A DNA stretch of 17,070 bases from an uncultured Anaerococcus sp. (GTDB lineage: Bacteria > Bacillota_A > Clostridia > Tissierellales > Peptoniphilaceae), in assembly GCA_902488555.1 (NCBI GenBank), contig CABTWT010000017.1, positions 1 to 17,070 of the forward strand, read 5' to 3'. Under the pieces are notes generated by a model. It worked only from the letters and a program-made list of their open reading frames with translations. It was not told the DNA's origin and searched no databases. A program made the translations under genes and the position numbers. This document shows positions 7,258-14,725 of the stretch, one piece after another (the first letter of the stretch is position 1; every line of letters begins with the position of its first letter).

Positions 7258-7875
7258 ATGAAAATATTTTTAATGATGCTTATTTGCCTTAGCCTATCAT
7301 CCTGTGATAAGGCAAGTGATTTCATGTATAACAATTTTTCTTTACAAAAAAATATAGATATGGCCGAAGAAAATCACAGGAAAAATATTGAAGGTGATTT
7401 CAAAATAGATGGCTATTCCTATACATTCCCAAGTGCAGTAGATAGATTTGTGCAAAATGGCTTCACATACCAGTTAAAAAAAGAGGGCCAGGATTTTGAT
7501 GATGATATAAAAAGTCTAGGTGCAGGTGAAGTTTGTGATATTTACTTTAACCAAGATGAAACAAACTTTATTGGACAAGTTACAAATAATACCACAACAA
7601 GTTCAGATATAGTAGAATTATCCTTATCATATATCAAAATTACAAAGTATGGACTAGGAACTATGGATTTTTCCCTAGATGAGATAAAGATGAATGATGA
7701 CATAAGACAAATCGAGAATAAACTTTCGGATAAAGAAATCATATCTTTAAACAATGACCAGTATTATATGTATCTAAATGGCCAATATGTGGTGATTTTT
7801 ACCATTAAAGATGATAAGCTTGTACAAATTGAAATTATACCTAATGAAAGGCTAGCCGATTATGAGAAAAACTAA
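7258..7875 (+). CDS. Lipoprotein of unknown function
   Basis: A 205-residue predicted lipoprotein. The N-terminus MKIFLMMLICLSLSSC is a type II signal peptide with lipobox LSSC and lipidated Cys16, so the mature part should sit on the outer face of the membrane. The first ATG (7243) coincides with the predicted transcription start. ATG 7258 has GAGG (7245-7248) at 9 bases and is chosen. Residues about 48-71 (FKIDGYSY...NGFTY) match a segment of the next protein. Together with an NGQYVVIFTI strand pair near the C-terminus, this suggests a small beta-rich sensor or binding domain present in both. No family is recognised. The next gene starts 14 bases before this one stops. Confidence 0.8.
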   Translation: MKIFLMMLICLSLSSCDKASDFMYNNFSLQKNIDMAEENHRKNIEGDFKIDGYSYTFPSAVDRFVQNGFTYQLKKEGQDFDDDIKSLGAGEVCDIYFNQDETNFIGQVTNNTTTSSDIVELSLSYIKITKYGLGTMDFSLDEIKMNDDIRQIENKLSDKEIISLNNDQYYMYLNGQYVVIFTIKDDKLVQIEIIPNERLADYEKN

Positions 7876-8683
7876 ATTAGAAAAAATATATAGGGCCTTA
7901 CCCCTAGTATCACTTATTATATTAATTATTTGCTTTATATTTAGATATTCATACATCAATTTTTTAGGCTATGATAGGCCACTTAAATTAGCGGTGTTGT
8001 TTTGCACTAGTCTTGGACTAGTAGGGACTTTGCTTGCCATTGTTGATGGAGTAAATAAAGATTTTAAGGGCAAGGTAGTTTTGTTTTTACTTATAAACCT
8101 TATCTTTATCTTTACCTTTCCCATACTCCATGCTGCTGAAGTATTTTTAAAACCAGTAGAAAACCCATATACAAAACTTACACCAGAAACAGCTTACACT
8201 ACCAAAAAAAGGGATGATGCTGCCTTTATCCTAGAAGGTGAGCTTTACCAGTGGCCACTAACTATAGATGATTTCATAGAAAATGGCTACGAGTATAGAG
8301 ACCTTGGTGATAATAAAGTTTCTCTAAGTAAGCTAGGCAAATCAAATGAACTCAAACCAACTTGGTTTACCGATGGGGACAGCGATGCTATAGCAAGAAC
8401 AGAAGCCTATGCTATAGAACTAGGCCTAGATGAAAACAAAAAGGACGTAAATTCCTTCCAAATCCAAGCTATGGATAATAACTGGGATTTTGAAATAATG
8501 GGCCACACCCTCCTAGATAGCATTTATAATGTTAAAGGGGAATTTAAAGATAAACTTATAGAAGACCCTAATAATAAGGGTAAAACCATGAAAAACTTTT
8601 ATCTACAAAGCTCAGATGGATATAAAATCACCTTTGGTGGTCTAAATGGCAAAATACAAAGTGTCGAAATAAGTAAGCCATAG
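7862..8683 (+). CDS. Three-helix membrane protein with extracytoplasmic domain related to the preceding lipoprotein
   Basis: A 273-residue protein with three predicted transmembrane helices (about 13-33, 41-62 and 71-91), then a soluble C-terminal part (about 100-273) that would lie outside the cell if the N-terminus is inside. Residues 122-145 (FILEGELY...NGYEY) share about 9 of 24 positions with residues 48-71 of the lipoprotein, including the spaced G, Y, P, D-x-F and NG-x-x-Y positions. Both proteins also end with a similar G-K/D-K-x-x-x-x-E-I strand. The two genes overlap by 14 bases and are probably co-translated and functionally paired. A weak AAAGG lies about 10 bases upstream of the ATG. 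The function is unknown. Confidence 0.8.
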   Translation: MRKTKLEKIYRALPLVSLIILIICFIFRYSYINFLGYDRPLKLAVLFCTSLGLVGTLLAIVDGVNKDFKGKVVLFLLINLIFIFTFPILHAAEVFLKPVENPYTKLTPETAYTTKKRDDAAFILEGELYQWPLTIDDFIENGYEYRDLGDNKVSLSKLGKSNELKPTWFTDGDSDAIARTEAYAIELGLDENKKDVNSFQIQAMDNNWDFEIMGHTLLDSIYNVKGEFKDKLIEDPNNKGKTMKNFYLQSSDGYKITFGGLNGKIQSVEISKP

Positions 8684-8726
8684 GAGTGAGATTTTAATAT
8701 CAAATATTTGGGAATATTCAAAACTT

Positions 8727-8810
8727 GTCTTCCTTGAGAGAACGAAGTGAGCGAAGGATCTCTTAAAGAATCGTTCATCCAGGGCATTCTTCGCATACGC
8801 TCAGAATGAC
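8727..8810 (-). repeat. Composite dispersed repeat, reversed copy C
   Basis: On the plus strand it reads GTCTTCCTTGAGAG...GCGAAGGATCTC, a spacer of about 23 bases, then ATTCTTCGCATACGCTCAGAATGAC. That is the same two half-units as copy A (770-869), in reverse orientation. The interior of the second half-unit differs: CTCACTTCGTTCTCTC here replaces the GGCC hairpin seen in copies A and B. Confidence 0.65.
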
Positions 8811-8847
8811 AGTTTAGTGGGTATCATTGTCAATGCTCTTTCCCGTT

Positions 8848-8892
8848 GTCATCCTTGAGAGAACGAAGTGAGCGGAGGATCTCCTATAGGAG
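8848..8892 (-). repeat. Solo half-unit of the dispersed repeat, copy D
   Basis: GTCATCCTTGAGAGAACGAA continues to GGATCTC at 8883 and is nearly identical to the first part of copy C. It runs into the 12-base palindrome CTCCTATAGGAG (8881-8892). Copies C and D fill most of the space between the membrane protein gene and the end of the metG operon; no gene is seen in 8684-8946. Confidence 0.6.
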
Positions 8893-8918
8893 CATTACTG
8901 TTTTTAAATTTTTCCACT

Positions 8919-8948
8919 AAAAAAGAGAGCCTCAACCCTCTCATTTTT
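8919..8948. terminator. Bidirectional intrinsic terminator
   Basis: GAGAG (8925-8929) pairs with CTCTC (8938-8942) around 8 bases. On the minus strand a run of six T follows (8924-8919), ending the metG-to-glutaredoxin operon directly after its last stop codon. On the plus strand five T follow (8944-8948), so it could also stop transcripts from the lipoprotein unit. The stem is short. Confidence 0.65.
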
Positions 8949-9174
8949 AAGCTAATTTTGCTTCTATAGCTGCTTTATCAAATCCTACTATATCTTCTCC
9001 ATCGATGCTGATTACTGGAACACCTCTGTAACCTTTTGATACAAGGTATTCTACTGCATCTGGATTTTCGTCTATGTTCATTTCTGTAAATTCTATATTA
9101 TTTTCATTGAAATATTGTTTTGCTGCTTTACAGAAAACACATGTATTTGATGTATAAACTTTTATATCTGCCAT
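8947..9174 (-). CDS. Glutaredoxin-like small thiol-disulfide protein
   Basis: A 75-residue thioredoxin-fold protein. The redox site TCVFC has Cys12 and Cys15 in CxxC spacing. The cis-proline loop GVPVISIDG (51-59, P53) and the VGFD segment (63-66) complete the glutaredoxin/NrdH-like signature. It probably reduces disulfides or passes electrons to a partner such as a ribonucleotide or peroxide reductase. The partner cannot be told from this window. AAGGAG lies 7 bases before the ATG. The gene is 29 bases after rsmA and carries no promoter of its own that I can see, so it is likely the last gene of the metG operon. Confidence 0.85.
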   Translation of the reverse strand: MADIKVYTSNTCVFCKAAKQYFNENNIEFTEMNIDENPDAVEYLVSKGYRGVPVISIDGEDIVGFDKAAIEAKLA

Positions 9175-9203
9175 TATTATCTCCTTATTTTATTCTTACT
9201 AAC

Positions 9204-10055
9204 TTATTTATACCCAAGATTTTCTAATTCGTTAGATAATTTTATATAATCATCTAAGGATAAGTTTTCTGCCCTAAGATTTTCCTTTAAATCTAGCTTT
9301 TCAAAAACTAATCTTAAATCATCTTTGCTGGCTACATCAGAAAGTGAATTTAGTATGGTTTTTCTTCTCTTGTTAAAACCAGATCTAACTAATTTAAATA
9401 ACAACTTCTGATTAACTTTATCATCATAAAGTCTAAGTCTTAGATTAAGTATAGTCGAATCTATCTTTGGTTGGGGCATAAATACTGATTTTGGTAGGTT
9501 TACCAAGAACTTTGCCTCTGAATAATATTTTACAAAGACCGATAAAGAACTATACTCCTTATCATTTTCATCTGCAAGCATCCTCTGGCCAACTTCTTTT
9601 TGGACCATGATGGTCATATCGGTGCATGGTAGATTTGATGTGATGAGCATTTCTATAATTGGAGTTGTGATGTAGTAGGGTAGGTTTGATACTACTTTGA
9701 AGCTTTCCCCATCAAATTCTTTTTCAACTAATTTCTTAAGGTCAACTTTTAGGATATCTTCGTTTATTACAAGGGTGTTAGAAAATTCTTCTAGGTTTTG
9801 ATCTAGGATTGGTATGAGATTTTGGTCAATCTCAACCGCGACAACTTTTTTGGCCACTTTTGCCATTTCATATGTTATGGTTCCAATACCAGGACCAATT
9901 TCTAGGACATTTTGATTTTCTATATCAGCTGAATCGACAATCTTATCTACAAAGTTTTTGTCTATAAGAAAGTTTTGGCCTAGAGATTTCTTGAAATTAA
10001 AATCATATAGGTCGATTATTTCCTTTACAACCTTTGGAGAATAAAGTTTCTTCAT
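9204..10055 (-). CDS. rsmA: 16S rRNA (adenine1518-N6/adenine1519-N6)-dimethyltransferase
   Basis: This KsgA/RsmA enzyme uses S-adenosylmethionine to dimethylate two adjacent adenosines in the 3' end hairpin of 16S rRNA, a late step and checkpoint of 30S subunit assembly. At 283 residues it has the usual length. It shows KKSLGQNFL (22-30), the SAM-binding EIGPGIGTIT (52-61), the catalytic NLPYYIT (124-130) and the C-terminal region with FNKRRKT (227-233) and RAENLS (261-266). The start overlaps the rnmV stop as ATGA. The order tatD-rnmV-rsmA is conserved in Firmicutes. Confidence 0.96.
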   Translation of the reverse strand: MKKLYSPKVVKEIIDLYDFNFKKSLGQNFLIDKNFVDKIVDSADIENQNVLEIGPGIGTITYEMAKVAKKVVAVEIDQNLIPILDQNLEEFSNTLVINEDILKVDLKKLVEKEFDGESFKVVSNLPYYITTPIIEMLITSNLPCTDMTIMVQKEVGQRMLADENDKEYSSLSVFVKYYSEAKFLVNLPKSVFMPQPKIDSTILNLRLRLYDDKVNQKLLFKLVRSGFNKRRKTILNSLSDVASKDDLRLVFEKLDLKENLRAENLSLDDYIKLSNELENLGYK

Positions 10056-10582
10056 AGCTTAGCCACCGCCCTTTCAAATTCTTCACGGCTTATGGCAAAG
10101 GAATTTAGTTTGCTCAATAATTGCTTGGAATTATAATATCCTATGCCTAGTATATCTCCTAGTTTTTCGCGTTTCGCTGCTGCACCTGGGCCAATCGATA
10201 GGCCATTATTTACCAAGTCTGCCATAACAAATTCATTGGTTTTTTCTATACTTTCTGCCTTGGCACGCTTTAGAGCTTCAATGATTACCTCAGGGGCTGC
10301 GTTTTCAACTCCTAGGTCGTTTTTTTTGATGGCAAGCTTCCTATCTATATAGGCATGCTTGGCATTTGGTATGTGACGGGCAATTTTATCTCTGATTTTC
10401 TTGCCAGCATGGTCTGGATCTGTTAGTATTATGATTCCTGTTCGCTCATCTATAACCTTTAGTCTTTCTATCAGATCTTTGCCAAAGGCAAGGCCATTGG
10501 TTGCTATTATCTCACATTCTACAGCTTTTTTTACGTTGGCTATATCGTCTTTTCCTTCAACTACAATAGTTTCTTTTATCAT
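10052..10582 (-). CDS. rnmV: Ribonuclease M5
   Basis: RNase M5 matures 5S rRNA by cutting both strands of its precursor, with ribosomal protein L18 as helper in Bacillus. The 176-residue protein has an N-terminal Toprim domain, with VVEGKDD (7-13, catalytic Glu9) and DPDHAG (55-60, Asp55 and Asp57 for metal binding). A C-terminal basic part presumably binds RNA. The gene overlaps tatD and rsmA by 4 bases each, the standard Firmicutes neighbourhood for rnmV. Confidence 0.95.
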   Translation of the reverse strand: MIKETIVVEGKDDIANVKKAVECEIIATNGLAFGKDLIERLKVIDERTGIIILTDPDHAGKKIRDKIARHIPNAKHAYIDRKLAIKKNDLGVENAAPEVIIEALKRAKAESIEKTNEFVMADLVNNGLSIGPGAAAKREKLGDILGIGYYNSKQLLSKLNSFAISREEFERAVAKL

Positions 10583-11340
10583 AAATTAAAAAACTCCACG
10601 GTATTTTTGTAGCATCTTTTGGCAAGCTTATCTATCTTCATATCACGAAGGTCTGCAATAGTTCTTGCTACTTCAACTACGCGTCTTGGATCGTTTCTAA
10701 GTCCCCTATATGGTTCAGGTGTAAGGTATGGACTGTCGGTTTCTAGCATCAGCCTTTCTATAGGAACATTTCTTGCAGCCACTTTTTCATTTGCCCCATT
10801 GGAAAAGGTCACAACTCCACCTATTGAAATATAAAAACCCATGTCCATGTAAGTATTTAGGGTCTTAAAGTCATCAGAGAAGCAATGGATTTGGATTTTT
10901 AAGTCTGTATAGTCTTTTAAAATTTCTATTATATCATCCTTAGAATCCCTTACATGGATTACAGCAGGTAAGTCAAGTTTTCTTGCAAGCTGTAATTGGT
11001 GGATAAATATTTCTTTCTGTCTATCCTTATTGTCATCTTTCCAATAATAATCAAGACCAATCTCGCCTATGGCAACGACCTTATCATTTTTCGCCAAAAT
11101 TTCTAATTCTTCTAAATCTTTATCTTTTATCTTGTCCACTTCTTCTGGATGGATGCCTACCATAGGGTAGAAATTATCAAATTTCTCTGATAGGGCTATG
11201 GCTTTTTTTGCATCTTCGATATTGGTTGCAGGGTTTATTATTCCCCTAATAGCAAAATTAGACAGGTCATTTATTATAAATAACCTGTCAGAATCAAAAG
11301 CCTCATCTGTCAAGTGACAGTGACAATCAATTAATCTCAT
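10579..11340 (-). CDS. tatD: TatD-family metal-dependent hydrolase (DNase)
   Basis: A 253-residue amidohydrolase-fold TatD protein; relatives are Mg-dependent exonucleases. The metal ligands are all present: HCH (H7, H9), E93 in GEIGLDYYW, H129 in VIHVRD, H152 in IHCF and D202 in ETDSPYL. It corresponds to YabD of Bacillus, which also lies between metS and rnmV. Its ATG shares one base with the metG stop (TAATG), so translation is coupled to metG. The cellular role is uncertain; DNA repair and tRNA or DNA turnover have been proposed for the family. Confidence 0.93.
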   Translation of the reverse strand: MRLIDCHCHLTDEAFDSDRLFIINDLSNFAIRGIINPATNIEDAKKAIALSEKFDNFYPMVGIHPEEVDKIKDKDLEELEILAKNDKVVAIGEIGLDYYWKDDNKDRQKEIFIHQLQLARKLDLPAVIHVRDSKDDIIEILKDYTDLKIQIHCFSDDFKTLNTYMDMGFYISIGGVVTFSNGANEKVAARNVPIERLMLETDSPYLTPEPYRGLRNDPRRVVEVARTIADLRDMKIDKLAKRCYKNTVEFFNL

Positions 11341-13295
11341 TAAGAAACCACACTTCCTGGCTTCATATCTTTAAGAGTTGTTAGCATTGTTAAGTCATCT
11401 TCAAAATCAGCTGCAAGAAGCATACCTTGGCTTTCTATGCCACGCATCTTTCTTGGCGCTAGGTTTTTGACTACAATGACATTTTTGCCAACTAAGTCAT
11501 CTACTCCATACCATTTTTTGATACCAGAAATGATGGTTCGTGGAGTCTCTTCCCCAATATCTACTGAGAAAACTAATAGCTTATCAGCATCTGGATGGTC
11601 TTTGCATTCTAGGATTTTTCCTACTACAAGTTCAACTTTGGCAAAGTCTTCGTAGGCAATTTCTGCCATAGTTTCTTTTTCTTCTTCTTTGTCAGAATCT
11701 TTGCTTTTACCTAGTCTTTCTTCGATCAATTCATTGTTGCGATCGTGTAGTTTTACTAGTTCTTCGTCTATATCAAGTCTATCGAATAGGTTCTTGCCCT
11801 TTGTTACCTTGGATCCTTCTTCAAGTAGGCCAAATTCACTCGCTGATTCAAAGCCTTTGTTATCTGTGCCAAGTTTTTCCAAAATCTCTTTTGTAGTATT
11901 TTTCATCACAGGTTCAATCAGTTGGGCAACTATTCTAAGTGATTCAGCTAGGTTATATAGGACTGTATTGAGTCTTTCTTTGTTGGCTTCATCACGACCT
12001 AGTATCCATGGTTCTGTTTCATCTACATACTTATTAGCACGACGGATAAAGGTCCACACACTTTGTAGGGCTTCATTAAAGTCAAAGGCATCCATTTGTT
12101 TGCTGTAAGCATCATAGGTCTTTTTTGCCAAGTCTTTTAATTCATCATCAAAATGGTCTGACACACTACCCTTTGCTACAAGTCCACCATTATACTTATC
12201 AATCATTGATGTGGTTCTTGATAGTAGGTTTCCTAGGTCATTTACAAGGTCAGAGTTGTATCTTTCCATAAATTTCCTACTTGAGAAGTTACCATCAGAT
12301 CCAAAGTTAAACTCACGTAGGACGAAGTATTTGAGGGCATCCACACCATAAAGTTCTACTAGTGGTTCTGGATACATAATATTGCCCTTGGACTTGCTCA
12401 TCTTATCATTGTCAAAAAGAATCCAACCATGGGCAAAAACTTTTTCTGGCATTGGCAAATCTAAAGCCATCAAAAGTGCTGGCCAAATTATTGTATGGAA
12501 CCTTACTATATCCTTACCAATCAAGTGAACACTTGCCGGCCAATATTTTTCAAATTTTTGAGGATCATCCCCATAACCAATTGCAGATAAATAGCAAGAT
12601 AGAGCATCTATCCAAACATAAACTACGTGCTCATTGTCAAAAGGAACATCAACACCCCAATCAAAAGAATTACGGGTCACAGATAGGTCAGATAGGCCCT
12701 TGTCTATGAAGTTATTGAGCATTTCCTTTTGTCGGAAAGCAGGTTCTAGGAATTCTGGATGTTCTTTGAATAATTCTTTTAATCTATCTTCGTATTTGGA
12801 TAGTCTGAAGAAATATGATTCTTCTTCTTGGTATTCTACATCGCGACCACAGTCTGGACACTTGCCATCTTCTAGCTGAGCTTCAGTCCAGAAAGTCTCG
12901 CATGGAGTGCAGTAGTATCCCTTGTACTCGCCCTTGTAGATGTCACCTTGGTCATAAAGTTTGGTGAAGATATTTTTGACATCTTCTTCGTGTTGGGCTT
13001 CTGTAGAACGAATAAAGGTATCGTATTCAATCTCTAGTTTTTCCCACAAGACTTTGGTTTCATCAGCTATGATATCAACAAATTTTTGTGGGCTTGTGCC
13101 ATGATCTATAGCAGAGCGCATGATTTTTTGACCATGTTCATCAGTACCTGTCACAAGGTAAGCATCATATCCATTTAATGTTTTGTATCTTTTTAAAACA
13201 TCGGCAATAATTGATGTATAAGTATTTCCAATATGTAGGTTACTATTAGGATAGTATATTGGAGTTGTTATATAATATGGTTTTTTTTCTGTCAT
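11340..13295 (-). CDS. metG: Methionyl-tRNA synthetase
   Basis: This enzyme charges tRNA-Met with methionine for initiation and elongation. The 651-residue class I synthetase has the HIGH-type motif HIGN (21-24), KMSKS (298-302) and a zinc knuckle with C129, C132, C146 and C149. Residues about 547-651 form the C-terminal tRNA-binding (EMAP/Trbp111-like) domain, joined by a charged linker (about 525-543). That makes it a homodimer-type enzyme. The ATG is preceded by AAAGGA at 6 bases. It is the first gene of the leftward operon. No T-box leader is seen in the 242 bases upstream: there is no TGGNACCGCG-type element. Confidence 0.97.
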   Translation of the reverse strand: MTEKKPYYITTPIYYPNSNLHIGNTYTSIIADVLKRYKTLNGYDAYLVTGTDEHGQKIMRSAIDHGTSPQKFVDIIADETKVLWEKLEIEYDTFIRSTEAQHEEDVKNIFTKLYDQGDIYKGEYKGYYCTPCETFWTEAQLEDGKCPDCGRDVEYQEEESYFFRLSKYEDRLKELFKEHPEFLEPAFRQKEMLNNFIDKGLSDLSVTRNSFDWGVDVPFDNEHVVYVWIDALSCYLSAIGYGDDPQKFEKYWPASVHLIGKDIVRFHTIIWPALLMALDLPMPEKVFAHGWILFDNDKMSKSKGNIMYPEPLVELYGVDALKYFVLREFNFGSDGNFSSRKFMERYNSDLVNDLGNLLSRTTSMIDKYNGGLVAKGSVSDHFDDELKDLAKKTYDAYSKQMDAFDFNEALQSVWTFIRRANKYVDETEPWILGRDEANKERLNTVLYNLAESLRIVAQLIEPVMKNTTKEILEKLGTDNKGFESASEFGLLEEGSKVTKGKNLFDRLDIDEELVKLHDRNNELIEERLGKSKDSDKEEEKETMAEIAYEDFAKVELVVGKILECKDHPDADKLLVFSVDIGEETPRTIISGIKKWYGVDDLVGKNVIVVKNLAPRKMRGIESQGMLLAADFEDDLTMLTTLKDMKPGSVVS

Positions 13296-13362
13296 AAGCT
13301 ATCCTTTCTTTAAGAAATCATATAGATATATCATACTTCAAATATTGTTATCTACCTAACTT

Positions 13363-13368
13363 ATTATA
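13363..13368 (-). promoter_or_regulatory. Possible -10 element of the metG operon
   Basis: The minus strand reads TTTTATAATAAG, containing a perfect TATAAT. No convincing -35 hexamer lies 16-18 bases upstream, so the call is weak. It would give a leader of about 60 bases. Confidence 0.3.
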
Positions 13369-13439
13369 AAATTTACCAGTCAGCTATCATTTCTTATACT
13401 TTACCTTTTAATATTAGATTAATATCAAACTTTAACCTA

Positions 13440-13468
13440 TTGTAATTAGATTTATTTCAATCTATAAT
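13440..13468 (+). promoter_or_regulatory. Promoter of the ArsR-ABC operon with overlapping palindrome
   Basis: TTGTAA (13440-13445) and TATAAT (13463-13468) are spaced by exactly 17 bases. In the spacer, TAGATT (13447-13452) and AATCTA (13459-13464) form an 18-base inverted repeat that reaches into the -10. A dimeric repressor bound here would block RNA polymerase. The regulator encoded just downstream is the natural candidate. Confidence 0.55.
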
Positions 13469-13493
13469 AGAGTTAACAGTAATAGACATCTAA

Positions 13494-13512
13494 CTAATTG
13501 ATATACCATTAG
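13494..13512 (+). promoter_or_regulatory. Second possible operator-like inverted repeat
   Basis: CTAAT (13494-13498) and ATTAG (13508-13512) form an inverted repeat in the leader, downstream of the predicted transcription start (about 13475). It resembles the half-site of the promoter palindrome (ATTAGA...). AT-rich DNA makes such matches easy to find by chance. Confidence 0.25.
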
Positions 13513-13537
13513 ATACAAATCGAATAAAGGATAAGAA

Positions 13538-14725
13538 ATGACAAAACTAACATTTAAGCTAAATCGCAAAATAAACTTTGAAAATGAAGCAGGACTTCTG
13601 ATTTTTAACTACACAGATTACAAATCCCATCCAAATCCAAATAAAATTGACTGGAAAGATTCCTATATAGATTATAAAAATAATGACAAAAATGTTATTA
13701 AAATGGAAGAGTATTTCAAAGCCCATCCTGCATATATGAATTTTTTAAGGGAGGTAAGAAGCGAATCTTTTTATTTAATCGAAGATTTTTTTGACGATAA
13801 AAACGAAGATATAAGGAATCTTTTTTATATTTATGAAAAGGGCGATGAGAATTTTTTACCCTTTATCCTATCCATATTTCAAAATCTAGATATAAAAGAT
13901 GAAGACACCCTTATCTATCATAGATTCAAGGAGCTATTTGATATATTTTTCTTCCAATATATAGGGTTAGATTATATAAATCTAGCTGAAGATGGTGTAA
14001 ATAATTATAAAGACCTTAATGAATATATGAAGGGACCTAAGCTTATGGAATACCTATCCTCATCCCCTTTTACCGACACAGAGACTATGACCTTATTAAG
14101 GGCCTATCAAAATACAAAAGACATCTACGATAGGTTAAAGCCCTTAATAGAAAAATTATCTGAAATTATAAAGGACAAATCACATATATTAGATGACTTA
14201 CTTTATGAAAGTTTTGAAAACTTAGAAAAAACCAATTATAAAATAGCCTATGATTTTACTAAGCAGGTTGGTATGGATGAGATGATCAGCAAAGATGTCG
14301 AAGAAATTACTATTTCCATTCTCCTTTTATTGCCATTTACTCAAATGTTTAGATTTATGGAATTTTACAATTTCAATAAAGCAATAAAATTGGGAATTCT
14401 AGTTGATAAGACCAAGACAGAAGAAAACCCTAATAAACTTTCGAAGATAAATCAGGATTTAGTAGCCATAGCAGATCCAACAAGAATACAAATCCTAGAT
14501 TACCTAAAAGAATCTGACTACTATGCCAAGGAGCTTTCAGACAAACTTTACATCACTCCAGCTACCTTATCTTACCATCTAAATAAGCTATTAATCAGTG
14601 GCTTTGTAGGTCTTAGAAAAGAGGGTCGCAGATACTACTATTATTTAAGAAAAAATGGCTTTGAGTATTTGATAGATAATCTAACAAAATTTAGTGAAGA
14701 TATCAAGGAGACCCATAATGAGTGA
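13538..14725 (+). CDS. Large ArsR-family transcriptional regulator
   Basis: A 395-residue protein whose C-terminal part (about 304-375) is an ArsR-type winged helix: VAIADPTRIQILDYL, the recognition helix TPATLSYHLNKL (340-351) and a basic beta wing with GRRYYYYLRK (363-372). The first 300 residues are mostly alpha-helical and acidic and match no family I recognise; they may sense a ligand or peptide. There is no cysteine in the protein, so the usual ArsR metal-thiol sites are absent. AAAGGA precedes the ATG by 6 bases. Its stop overlaps the first ABC gene by 8 bases, so it probably controls its own operon of two exporter subunits. Confidence 0.85.
   Translation: MTKLTFKLNRKINFENEAGLLIFNYTDYKSHPNPNKIDWKDSYIDYKNNDKNVIKMEEYFKAHPAYMNFLREVRSESFYLIEDFFDDKNEDIRNLFYIYEKGDENFLPFILSIFQNLDIKDEDTLIYHRFKELFDIFFFQYIGLDYINLAEDGVNNYKDLNEYMKGPKLMEYLSSSPFTDTETMTLLRAYQNTKDIYDRLKPLIEKLSEIIKDKSHILDDLLYESFENLEKTNYKIAYDFTKQVGMDEMISKDVEEITISILLLLPFTQMFRFMEFYNFNKAIKLGILVDKTKTEENPNKLSKINQDLVAIADPTRIQILDYLKESDYYAKELSDKLYITPATLSYHLNKLLISGFVGLRKEGRRYYYYLRKNGFEYLIDNLTKFSEDIKETHNE

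Noticed and set aside
11689..12108. A 139-codon serine-rich frame opposite metG
   Set aside because: It is antisense to the metG coding region, and its serine and leucine bias is what the complement of acidic codons produces.
13296..13537. T-box or other riboswitch leader upstream of metG
   Set aside because: There is no T-box sequence, specifier-like stem or terminator hairpin in this interval.
14694..14717. An N-terminal extension of the first ABC gene from a GTG
   Set aside because: The ATG at 14718 has AAGGAG at ideal distance and overlaps the regulator stop; the GTG has no ribosome site.
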